From assembly GCF_000220395.1 (NCBI RefSeq), contig NW_004087582.1:1-31047 (forward strand): 31,047 nucleotides of DNA, given 5' to 3'. The notes beneath the pieces were generated by a model. The model was not told the DNA's origin, did not search any database, and was given only the letters and a program-made list of their open reading frames with translations. Shown in pieces: positions 1 through 10,194 of the stretch; positions within the stretch are counted from its first letter, which is position 1; the number at the start of each line of letters is the position of its first letter. The position numbers were made by a program, and so were the translations under genes. This stretch comes from Ichthyophthirius multifiliis. Taxonomy: Eukaryota; Ciliophora; Oligohymenophorea; Hymenostomatida.

Positions 1-333
1 AAATTGTTTTCATAATACATATTAGAATATAAATAAATTATCATAAAAATCCATTAGAAATTAAATAAAATTATTATATTAAAGATTATATTTTTATATT
101 TAAATAGTTTATTATAAAAATATTTTTAATTTAAAAAATCATTAAAAAATATATAATTTTATATAAACACATGTTTTAAATATTAAAATTTTGTTAATTA
201 TTTTTTTTTTAAAAAAAATAAAATAAAATAAATTAAAAAAATATTGATATATAATAAAACGTATTAAACATAAATAGAAAAAGTAAAAATTTTAAAATAA
301 AAAATATAAAAAAAAAAAAAATTAATTAAAAAT
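1..333. other. AT-rich intergenic leader
   Basis: Almost pure A/T sequence upstream of the first gene. I see no ORF, RNA gene or telomeric G4T2/C4A2 repeat here, so the window does not begin at a macronuclear chromosome end. Confidence 0.6.
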
Positions 334-2304
334 ATGTAAATATAAGAAATTAAAGAAGATCCATTAAGTTACAAAAAGGAAAATGTTCGTGGAGATAAGA
401 AAGGAGGAAGAGTAAATAAAGGATCCAATAGATCGCCTAAAGTAGATCGTTAGGATACTACAGGATACAAAAAGCATCCTCATGGAAACAATTCACATAA
501 AAACTATACCCATAAATACATCAGAAAATCTTAACAAGGAGATGAATAACTTCTTAATGATGACTAAAAGCCAAGAAATAACAATAGATAATATTAAAAC
601 ATATACGAAAGAGTTAGTATTTATAATTGGGATAGAAATTAGATTACTTTGGAAACTCCTATTCCTGAAAGACCCAAAGAAAAAGAAATTTTAAAAGAAC
701 CTAGAAGAGAAGATTTAAACAAATTAATAGATGATATCGAAAATTAAATTGATAATGCTATTAATAAAAAAAATAAAAAACTTAAGAAATTTTAAGCTTA
801 AATAAGAACTAAAAACAAGAATTAAATGACTAACAAACCCCTATATAATAACTTTTAAAAGAATAACTTAATATTCTCAAATCTAAAAAGGAAGAATTCG
901 AGAAACACAAAAAAAACATTAAGACATTGCTGATTAAATTTAAGCAGTCGTAAATACTATTTTTTTTCAAAACAATTAATTTTTTTTTTTTAAAGTTCAA
1001 AAGATAAAACGAACTAAGAGGTAAAATGAGAAAATGCTTGAATGAAAGTAAATCCTTGCAGAACTTGTTGCTTTATAAAAGAAAGTTGACAATGAAAACT
1101 TACTAATTAAGAAGAAAGAAGAATTGTCTCTTAAATTGAAGATCTTAAGCTTTCTCTACCTTATGCCGCGTAAGAGAATATTATTTAATTTTTCTTTATT
1201 TATTTTTTATATAGTCCTCTATAAAAATTAGAATATGAAAAAGTCGAACTCGAAAAATAAGGTAAATAATTAAAAGGAAAAATGGGAGCTGCTTTTAAAG
1301 CTTTCAAATAAGCTTAAGAAAAAGTCGACGAATATAGATCTAATTTAGATGACTTAAAAAAAGTATTATTTAATATTCTATTCCATTTTATTTATTTATT
1401 TTAAATAAAAATTTTAGATAAAAAAAGATTCATATGGAAAAAAAACCCCTGAAATTGAACTTATTAAGGGTGAATGTTAAAAGTAAGTAGATGAACTAAA
1501 AAAGATGAAAAATGATGCTTACAATAATTTCTCTAATTAAATGAAAGCATATAAGGATTAATAAGAATTATACAGATATATTGAATTCGTAAAGAAATAA
1601 GTAGATTATTTAAGAAGATAAGAAAAGAAAAAAAAGAAGAAGAAGAATATAAAAAAAGAGAAAAAGAAGAGAAAATTAAAGAAGAAGAAAATAAGAAAAA
1701 CAAATATCTTAAATATGTTGACATGGCTGAAACCTTAATTAAATACTTACAAAGATTATCTGGAAAAAAACCAGATAAATCTAATTAATAGGATTAATAA
1801 ATTGAATAAAACTAACCCTAATAAACTTAATTAAACAAAGAAGATATTGAAAAGCTTATAAAAAATGAAAAAATGACAGTTCTTGTAAGCAAAAAAGATT
1901 AACCTGACAAATCAAGAGATTTCTTCAGTGGATAAGGAAAAAATCAAAAGAAAAACTAATAATAGAAATAGTAAAGATAAGAATAATAATAATAATAATA
2001 AAAATAAGAATAGTAATAATAAAAAAATGAAATCAAAATAATGTTCAATCATACTTTTGAAATCCTTAAAGGCTTTAATATATTATCAGTTAGTACTCCT
2101 CTTTTGAAAGAAGAAATCGATAAGTCTATTTCTTTATTATAAGAAAAGAAATAATATTATATTGATTTACCTAATTAGGAAAATCTTTAAGATTTACAAT
2201 AGTAAAAATAATAACGTTAAGGTGAAAAATAAAATCACAACCATTAGAAAAAGCAGGTTAAATAGATTGATTTAGATGAAAATTCATTCCCAACTATGTC
2301 TTGA
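334..2304 (+). CDS. BFR1-like (nuclear segregation protein family) coiled-coil protein, with unexplained frame breaks
   Basis: With UAA/UAG as Gln the frame opens at ATG 334 (MQIQEIKEDPLSYKKEN) and ends at TGA 2302-2304, about 590 residues. The protein is long, charged and coiled-coil. It has a basic N-terminus, a helix around PRREDLNKLIDDIENQID, a LSLPYAAPLQKLEYEKVELE segment, a K/E-rich helix, a DMAETLIKYLQRL block and a Gln-rich linker. This order resembles fungal Bfr1, an mRNP/polysome-associated protein; the assignment is by pattern only. Introns read by frame: 950-1003, 1021-1061, 1170-1214 and 1363-1417. They leave a 17-nt exon at 1004-1020, which is a weak point. Three -1 frame changes remain without an intron: in the A-runs at 766-780, near 1133-1141, and in the A8 at 1628-1635. 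The gene is therefore a pseudogene, carries assembly indels, or is recoded. The next gene follows in the same direction. Confidence 0.55.
1975..2030 (+). repeat. Gln tract written in TAA/TAG codons
   Basis: Within the BFR1-like reading frame a run of TAA and TAG codons, interrupted by GAA and AAA, encodes a glutamine-rich linker. Under the standard code this would be a wall of stops. The frame resumes immediately into IMFNHTFEILKGFN, which shows that these are sense codons. Confidence 0.75.
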
Positions 2305-2680
2305 TTTTTTTCTTTTTTATTTTAGATATGATTCAAACTTTTCAATAATTTGTGAGGAATAGAATTCGTTAAAATAAATAACAAATTATTTTATATTTAT
2401 TTATATATTTTAAAATTTTTTTATATATATTATATAAATTTCTCTATATATAAATATTTATATATTATATAAATTTCTCTATATATAAATATTTATATAT
2501 TATATAAATTTATTTATATATAAATATTTATATATTATATATTTATATAAAAAATAACATATTTATTTTTATAATAAAAATATATATATAAAATTTATAT
2601 CTATATTATATTTTAAAAAATATTATTTTTAATATATAATAAAATTTAAAAAATATTTTTTTTTTAAAAAAAAAGATAAT
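2305..2680. other. intergenic region between BFR1-like gene and ARL3
   Basis: AT-rich spacer with no ORF. Its centre holds the 35-bp tandem repeat listed separately; the last 40 bases before the ARL3 ATG are T- and A-runs. Confidence 0.6.
2431..2545. repeat. 35-bp tandem repeat, about three copies
   Basis: The string tatataaatt recurs at 2431, 2466 and 2501, an exact 35-bp period. Copies 1 and 2 share 'tatataaatttctctatata'; copy 3 has tttattt in place of ttctct. A partial fourth unit follows. The units are A/T only except for the C residues of the 'ctct' block. Confidence 0.8.
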
Positions 2681-3460
2681 ATGGTAAGATATTTTAATGT
2701 AAAAAACAAATTATTAATTATAATAAATAGGGTTTAATTTCACTATTAAGAAATTTAAGATAAGGTTAAAAAGAAATAAGATTGTTAGTTTTAGGTTTAG
2801 ATAATGCAGGAAAAACTACAATATTAAAAGCACTTTCGAATGAAGATATTACAACAATAAAACCAACACATGGTTTTAATATAAAAAACTTAACTCATGA
2901 AGGTTTTAAGTTAAATGTATGGGATGTAGGTGGTTAAAAAGCTCTTCGTACTTATTGGCAAAATTATTTCGAAAACACAGATGCCCTTGTTTATGTTATT
3001 GATTCTTCTGATTCTAAAAGGTTAAATGAATCTGGTGAAGAATTATAAAAACTGCTTTAAGTAATAATCTTAATTATATTTTTTTTTATTTTATTTAAAA
3101 GGAAAAGGACTTAGCAGGTGTTCCTTTATTACTATATGCTAATAAATAAGATTTAAATTTAGCTTTACCTCCTGATGAAGTATTTTTTTATTATTTAAAT
3201 GTTTTTGTTAATAAATTGTTTTCTTTAAGATAAGTGAAACATTAAAGTTAGATGATATAAAGGATAGACCTTGGTCAATTGTAGCTTGTTCTGCTGTTAC
3301 TAAAGAAGGTTTATATTTATTTTATATTTTTAATAATATTATATAATGCTTTTTATTTAATATATTTATTCAATTATAAATAAACATAAATAATATTATT
3401 TTTTAATATTTAGGAATAGATGAAGGACTTGAATGGCTTGTTTAGAATATTAAAAAATGA
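2681..3460 (+). CDS. ARL3: ARL3 small GTPase
   Basis: ARF-family GTPase of the ARL3 type, 178 residues after splicing (human ARL3 has 182). ARL3-GTP releases lipid-modified cargo from UNC119/PDE6D carriers in cilia and is activated by ARL13B. Visible motifs: N-terminus [10 protein letters not shown] with the Gly2 usual for ARF/ARL proteins, P-loop GLDNAGKTT, switch I PTHGFNIK, switch II WDVGGQKALRTYW, the ARL3-typical [21 protein letters not shown] specificity motif, and SA motif in CSAVTKEGI. The Gln of WDVGGQ is TAA. Introns: 2684-2730 (directly after the ATG), 3061-3101, 3180-3229 and 3309-3413. All junctions restore frame without correction, so this gene looks intact. It lies 155 bp upstream of DRC1 on the same strand. 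Confidence 0.95.
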
Positions 3461-3615
3461 TTTTTGTTTTATTTTTATATTTTCATAAATAAATTTCTTT
3501 TTAAATTAACTTTCTTTTTTTAAATAACAATTTTTAAAATAAAAAATATTAAAATAATAAATAAAATATATATTAAGATAACAAACAAAAAGTATAACTT
3601 AATTATTTAATAAGA

Positions 3616-5316
3616 ATGTAAAAAGGAAAAATATAAATTCAAGTTTCTAGAGGAAATATAGATTTATTAATACGTTCTACATATTAAGAAATCAATAAAT
3701 TAAAACTTAAAAGTGAACGTTTCTAAAAAAAAAAAAGATAAGAAGATGATAAGCTCCGAAAAGAAAGGTACAAATTAAAAAAAAATTAATAATACCTATT
3801 TTAAAAATACAAATATAATTTAAGATATGAAAGCATTTAAAATGAAGCCGCTTCTTCAGGAAAAAGAAATGCTGCTTTAGAAATGAAGTGGGCTGAATTG
3901 AATGATATTGAAGAATGTGAAGAATTAAATGCAGTATTTATTACCGAAAAATAAAAATATTAAATATTTATTTTATAAATAAAAAAATTAAAAGTAAATA
4001 CAAGAATAGTAAAAAGTATTTGCATAAATAATTGAAGGAAAAGAAAATCTAAGAAAAGAATTTGAAGATGAATTAAAAAAGAAAGATGATGAATACATAA
4101 AAATGCTTAAAGAATAATCTAATGATATTAGAGATATGATTAAATAAATGAGAAGTTAATATACTTCTGTTAGATTAGCAAATTTAAATGAATTTGAAGA
4201 TATTGAAAAACAATTTGAATAGGATGTAAATTTATTTTTTGTATTTATATATTAATTTTTTTTAAAAAATAGAGATAAAATTTAATTAAAGAATAATAAA
4301 CAGAAATCGATAAAATATTCGAAAAACATAACAGTATAGAGAAAGAATATGTAGATTAATATGCAGCAAAAGAAGAAGATAATATCAAAAACATAGAAGA
4401 TTTAAGAATAAAAGGAGCCAAACATTACGCAGAATTAAAAATAACAATGGAAACTGAAATTTAAGATTTAGAAAAATGCTTTGAAGACATGAAAGCATTA
4501 TATTAACTTATTACTGAAAAATTAGACTATAGTTTAAAAGTTTTGAAAGAAAAACATGATGAAAACAACACTTTGTGTGATGAACTTAAAAGAAGAGAAA
4601 ATAATTACAAAAACAGACTAAAAGATTTAATTAGGGATTATAATTAAGTTAATTTATTTTATTTTATTTTTAATCAAATATATTAATATATATTAATTAT
4701 TTTTAGAAAGATAAGAACTTTAAAGAGGAAAATAAAAGATTAACTTAGGAATATAAAAGGGTTATAAAATAATTCAAAGAATTATAAAGAAAATTCAAAC
4801 ATTTCGAAAAAGCTGATATGGAAAGATACACTGAAATTTAAAAAATGAATGAAGCTGAAGTACAAAAACTAAAAGAATAAATAATTAAATGCAATATGAC
4901 AATACACGTTTAGTAATTAGGAATAAAATGGGTAAATCATTTGACGGAAGAAGAAATTATAGCTAACTAATTAGCAAGTTAATAACCTGTTTTAGCGGAA
5001 TCTGAAGAAGTATAGTTTTTGGTAAGCGAAAGTAAATTAAAAGAAATTTGCAAAATTATATTAGATGAAGCTGACTTTTTGATTGATGATAAACTTAGAG
5101 AAGAATTAGAAGGTAAACCAGAACATGAAAACATTTCTTAAAGATTAGATTGTATTAAAAAATGTTTATATATAGAATCAACAGATGAAATGAATATTTT
5201 TATAAAATAATTAATAACAACATGCAGAGTAAAAACTTTAGATGAATAATAAATGGAAGCTAAGTAAAGACTTATAGAGGCAGGAATAATTAAAGTATTA
5301 TTGATAAATAAATATA

Positions 5317-5347
<31 letters not shown>

Positions 5348-6165
5348 ATATTAATAAAATAATAAATAAAATAAATAAATATTTTTATATTTTAATTAGC
5401 TATTAATAAAATTTTATATATTTATTTTATAAAATTAGGAAATAAAAGAAGAATAAAATGAAGAAGTATGTGAAAATAATTAAAACGATTAAATTTTAAA
5501 TTAATAATAATAAAATTTACAACAAGTATAAAATCTTAAAGATTAAAATTTTCATAAAAATTAAAATGAATAATAATAATAATTATAAGTTGATAAATAA
5601 ACGAATAAAAAAGATGATGATAAATAAAATTCTAAAAAATAAAAAGAAGTAGATTTTGTTGAACCAGTAGAATAATAATCATAGGAAGAATAGTTTGTTT
5701 AAGAAATAGATTTGGAAACTACTTAAATCAATATTAATGAAATTATTAGATTTTTATAAAATTGGCAAACAACTAAAGAATAAAGAAAGCATATGCTTGA
5801 AAGTTAAAGCTCTAAAAAAGCTGTTAAATAAGAAACTCAAAGAGAAATAAAGGAAAGAATTGCTAGAGAAGGTAAAAAATATTGGGAAAAACTTACATAA
5901 GTACTCCCTGCTAGAACTTTTAGAATTTGGAATGTAATTATTTAATTTTTAATCTTTTTTTAAACTTATTTTTTAGGTATTAGATAAATCTTTATCAGAG
6001 TATTATGAATTATTATTAGAAAGATAAAAACTTATTGAAGAAACTAGTGATTTACATAATTAAAATGAAGAACTTAAAAACTTGTTAAATCAATATATTT
6101 AAATTGATCATGAACTTATTATTAGGCCAACAAGGCTTATTAATGTTGATTAAGCATAGAAATGA
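3616..6165 (+). CDS. DRC1: DRC1, dynein regulatory complex subunit 1 (CCDC164)
   Basis: Axonemal nexin-dynein regulatory complex subunit; about 731 residues (human DRC1 has 740). DRC1 forms the base of the nexin link between outer doublets and controls dynein. Signature stretches: GKRNAALEMKWAELNDIEECEEL; DDEYIKMLKEQSNDI; AELKITMETEIQDLE; EYKRVIKQFKELQRKFKHFEK; and the C-terminal YWEKLTQVLPARTFRIW, VLDKSLSEYY and RPTRLINVD. Most of the chain is coiled coil, with a Gln/Asn-rich linker near 5480-5600. Introns: 3934-3994, 4226-4272, 4648-4706, 5295-5438 and 5934-5976. The frame is intact throughout, even across an A12 run near 3725 and an A9 run near 3780. The start was chosen as the first Met of the open frame; the upstream spacer is only 155 bp, so the N-terminus is shorter than in animals. 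Confidence 0.93.
5295..5438 (+). repeat. TAAA microsatellite inside a DRC1 intron
   Basis: This 144-nt intron is the longest in the window. It carries a run of TAAA/AAAT tetramers at about 5314-5350 followed by degenerate copies. The 5' site is GTATTATT and the 3' site is AAATTAG. The tetranucleotide expansion accounts for the unusual length. Confidence 0.75.
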
Positions 6166-6619
6166 AAACATAATTATTATCAAATAAATGAAGATTTTAT
6201 ATTAATATAATGTATTTTTAAATAAATATACAAAAGATATATTAATAAAAATAAATAAAATGATTGTAATAATTTATTAATTTATATATATTTAATTATT
6301 ATAATTTTATTTTAAAATCAATTATAAATAAGTATATATTTTACAACTTCTCTTAATTAAAATAATTTGTTTTTTTAAGTAAAATTTAATTTTCAAAGGT
6401 TTTTTAATATAAATTTTTAAAAATGTTATTTTCTATTTTCTAATGGTGGAATAAATAATATTTTTTAATTAATCTTTTAAATTTTAATATATATTATTTT
6501 TTTATTTTTTTATTTTTAATAAGAAATATTCTAAATTAAATATAATCTATATTAAAAATAATATAAAATATTTATATTTAAATAATATTGAAATTTATCC
6601 TCTTAATAAAAATATAATA
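6166..6619. other. intergenic region between DRC1 and OGFr-like gene
   Basis: 454 bp of A/T-rich sequence with homopolymer runs. No open frame with glutamine codons and no RNA-like structure is recognisable. It should hold the DRC1 3' end and the promoter of the next gene, but no specific signal can be named. Confidence 0.55.
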
Positions 6620-7651
6620 ATGAATTAAAAATAAAGTGAAAATTCTGAAGAAGATGAATAAGAAAACATTTAAATAACTTAAAATAGTAATATTTAATAA
6701 TTGAATTCGTAAAATCAATAATCTAAGTAAAACTAATAAAGATAAACCAAAATTTAGTTAAATGTAATAGAATAAAAACAGCTGAATAGATAAAATAATA
6801 ATCAATAAAATGAAAATAAATAAAAAACTATTAAAAATTTGAATATGCCTAATTAATATTATAATATTCTTTTTTATAAAAATTAAATAAAATGTCTTCC
6901 AGATTTATAAGGTGAATATATTAATTATATTCTTACAGAGTGGTAAATATATAAAAATTATAATAAAAGTAAACTATATAATTATATATATTATAAGGAA
7001 AGGTAATTATGAGTTATTGGAAAAAAATCATCAATACATTTAATGGCTATTCCCTAATAATTATAGTTCACGCTTTAATAAATATTCATTTAAATTAAAT
7101 CCTTATGAAACTTAAGAGTTTAAGAAAAAATAAAAATTATATATGAAATTAGTGAAGTAAATTTAATATATGTACTATTTTAATTATTTTTATTAAAAAG
7201 AGCTTATGATCTTATTTATGATTTTTTCGGTTTTAAAATAAAGAATTATTAAAGTGGGCATATAGAATTAAATTAAAATTATAAGAAAAGATTTAATAGT
7301 TGTTTTTTAATTAACACCCATAATCATTTAAGAATCGTTAGAATTTTAGCGCATTAAAATATAGTTGGATTCAGAAGATATGCTATTTAATTAGTAAAAT
7401 TTTTAGAAGAATAAATTTATGGAAACAATCAGTAATAAAAAATAAATAAACCTCCACCTTTAAGGTAATTACAACATTTTCAAATTGTTAAAAGTTGGAA
7501 AAATTATGGAAGTGAAGCTACTCAATAATAACTTGAAAATTCTTGTCTAGAAACTATAGAAAATATAAATATAGAATCTAACTATTTTAAATTATTTAAA
7601 GAAAATGAATATGAAAATATAATAGTTAAGACTAATAATTTAAAATAATGA
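6620..7651 (+). CDS. opioid growth factor receptor (OGFr) N-terminal domain protein
   Basis: 310 residues after removing introns 6943-6997 and 7157-7200. Residues 1-80 are Gln/Asn-rich and disordered. The rest matches the OGFr conserved region (Pfam OGFr_N). It has LPDLQGEYINYILTEW, then YELLEKNHQYIQWLFPNNYSS, ETQEFKKNKKLYMKLVKAYDLIYDFFGF, and FLINTHNHLRIVRILAHQNI. Animal OGFr has the same sequence logic (EYI..W, LLEENHSYIQWLFP, NNLRITRIL). In vertebrates OGFr is a nuclear-membrane-associated receptor for met-enkephalin, but the domain is widespread and its molecular role elsewhere is unknown; no receptor role should be assumed here. Both introns restore the domain exactly. The tail past residue 250 is acidic and unassigned. 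Confidence 0.85.
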
Positions 7652-7976
7652 TTTTTATATATATTATAGTAAAAATAATTAAAAATTTATATTTAAGCTT
7701 TAATAATAATAAATACATTTTTATATTAATGTAAATAAAAAATATAAAATAATCATTTACTGTAAAAAACGTAAATAAAATAAAGAATAAATAACTATTT
7801 ATAATAAAATCGCATATAAATATAGAAAAATAATAAAATTATAATATAATGTATTTGATTTATATGTAATTAAATATATTATAATTGAAATTTTATATTT
7901 TAAAAATTATTTTTTTAAAATAAATAATTTTTCATTATTTAAGCATCTTAAATAAATTTTATATATAATTTTTTAC
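7652..7976. other. intergenic region upstream of kinase 1
   Basis: 325 bp of AT-rich sequence with no ORF and no recognisable RNA gene. Confidence 0.55.
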
Positions 7977-9760
7977 ATGAATTTTAAGGTATAAATTTCT
8001 TAAAATTTGTATTATTTTGAAAACTAATTAATTGGATAAGGTAGCTACGGTTAAGTCTACAAAGGCAAATACATATTAGAAAATGGACAAGAAACAGAAG
8101 TAGCTATTAAAAAGTTGAGAAAAAAGCTACTTAATAATTAATCTATAAACGAATATTATGAAAGAGAAATATAAATATCATACCAAATATAATAATTAGT
8201 ATAAAATAATGCAAATTTAGTAAAATTACACGAAGTTGTTGTCAATAATGAATAAAATGATTCTTATATTGTAATGGAATTATGTGATTAAGATAATTTA
8301 TTAAAATTAAAATTAAAATTTGGTAGGATTTAATGGCAAATTGCTCTTCAGTATATTTTATAAATAGCCAATGGTCTTTAAACTTTACATGATTTTAATA
8401 TTACACACAGAGATATTAAATTGGAAAATATTTTCCTTAAATATGACTATTAATCAAATAAATATATTGTTAAATTAGGTGATTATGGATTAATGACAAA
8501 TAATGATTTAAAAGTAAATTTTTTTTTTTTAATTTTATATTTAAAAAAGGTTTCAAAAGTTGGTACTATTACTAATATGGCACCTGAAATGCTTTTGTTA
8601 GAACCTTAAAATCAAATATATACTCATAAAGTAGATATATGGGCTGTAGGATGCATTTTACATGAATTAATTGTAGGAGAAAAAATTTTTCAGGAAAATA
8701 ATCCGAATATTGTAAGAATAAATATTCTAAATTTTAAGAGTTATAAAGATTTTTGGAAGGAAAATATGTTTTAGGAATTGGTGCCTGAAAATATAGCTGA
8801 TTTATTAGATAATATGATTTAGTAAAATGTTGCTTAGAGATTTAATGCCAATGAATTATATATTGCGATTTTTTAAATATTATAAATGACACCAAAATAT
8901 AGTTATTATAGTTAAACTGAAAATAATAATTTAGAATTTGTTGATTAAAATTAATATTTTAATAATCAAAAAGTTTATTATGAGAAAATAAAGAATATTT
9001 CTTTAGAATTATAATCAAATGAAGTAATAGAACAATAAATTAGTTTTTAATAGATAAATTCATAAAATAAAGATAATTTAGAATAAAAATTGAGTATAAA
9101 TGATTTGAAATAAAAAATAGCAGATTTGGAGCAAGAATTAGATTATACAAGAAATGAAAAAGAAGAAAAAATAAAATAGATTTTCTCTCTTTAGGGTATA
9201 TTGGATGATATGAAATTTTAAAGCTCTATTTAGGAAAAAAAATTAATAATTTCTAAAACCTAATTTTTAATTATAATTAATAAAAATAATAATTATAATA
9301 AAATATTGTTGAATTAAATAATTAATTAAAATCTAAAAACGATTAAATAGAATTTTTAACATAAAATGAAATTAAAATTTAATAGAATAATTTAATTTAA
9401 ATCTAATAAATATATTTTTAATAAAATATTGTAATTGAAAAATTATAATAAGAATTAACTTAAACAATTTATCAAAAAAATTAAAATGAAATTTAGGTTG
9501 TTAATAATACTGTTGAAATTTAAATGCTTCAGAAATAAATTAAGCAATTAGAATTGAAAAATTTAGAATATAGTTAATAAATTTTAAGTAAAAATTCAGA
9601 AAATATTTAATTCAAATATATATTAAATCATAATATAAGTGATATTTTGGAAAAAATTTAAACTATTAATTTGGATATTAACAATTAAAAATAATAAGAC
9701 TTACTATTTATAATTATTAATAATTTAAATTAATTCAAAAGTTAATTAAAATTAGAATGA
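7977..9760 (+). CDS. ULK-like serine/threonine kinase with coiled-coil tail (DYG variant)
   Basis: 569 residues. The kinase domain spans roughly residues 10-290. It has glycine loop IGQGSYGQVYKG, catalytic Lys in VAIKK, catalytic loop HRDIKLENIFL, and metal motif LGDYGL (DYG instead of DFG). It then shows the activation-segment end VGTITNMAPEM, and VDIWAVGCILHELIVGEKIF. Residues 300-569 form a Gln/Asn-rich coiled coil (ISLELQSNEVIEQQISF onward, later EKLQQELTQTIYQKNQNEI). The catalytic residues are present, so it should be active. The short N-lobe and KLEN loop resemble the ULK/ATG1-like families expanded in ciliates; the substrate is unknown. Introns: 8514-8549 (36 nt, in frame) and 9196-9233 (38 nt). 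The second replaces an apparent frame shift at the A8 run 9235-9242. It is paralogous to the minus-strand kinase at 14541-16035. Confidence 0.85.
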
Positions 9761-10194
9761 AATTATTAAATCAGGTAAAAATTAGATCATATTAAACAGT
9801 TGATTAAAATATTTATGTAAATATAAAACATTTTTATTTATTTATTTAATTTTTAAAATATTTATTTTATAAAAATATTATGAATTTGATTTTTTTTATT
9901 TTTTTTGTTTAAAAAAAAAATATATATTTATAAATTATTCGATAAATATATTATATATTAATTAATAAAATAAATTATTAAAAATATATATTTAAATAAA
10001 TTCTTACACGTAAAAAGTAAATTTTCATATCTTTTTTTATATAATTAAATTTATTAAAAAAATAAATATAAAATAAAAAACTATATTATATATATATATT
10101 AAATTTAAAAAAGTTAACAAAAGAAGTAAAATATATACACAAACATTTTCATAAAAAAAAATATATATTTATATATATAAAATAGCTAACAATA
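9761..10194. other. intergenic region upstream of COPA
   Basis: 434 bp, nearly all A/T, with homopolymers and TA dinucleotide runs. No gene is visible. It separates two co-directional genes. Confidence 0.55.

Noticed and set aside
482..694. 70-codon plus-strand ORF
   Set aside because: It is a shifted shadow of the BFR1-like gene. The overlapping frame from 334 continues on both sides with ciliate-type Gln codons.
1533..1724. Minus-strand Ser/Phe-rich ORF
   Set aside because: Antisense of the Lys/Glu-rich helix of the BFR1-like protein; low complexity in reverse.
9232..9245. Frameshift at the A8 run in kinase 1
   Set aside because: A 38-nt GT...AG intron at 9196-9233 restores the frame exactly, so no slippage is needed.
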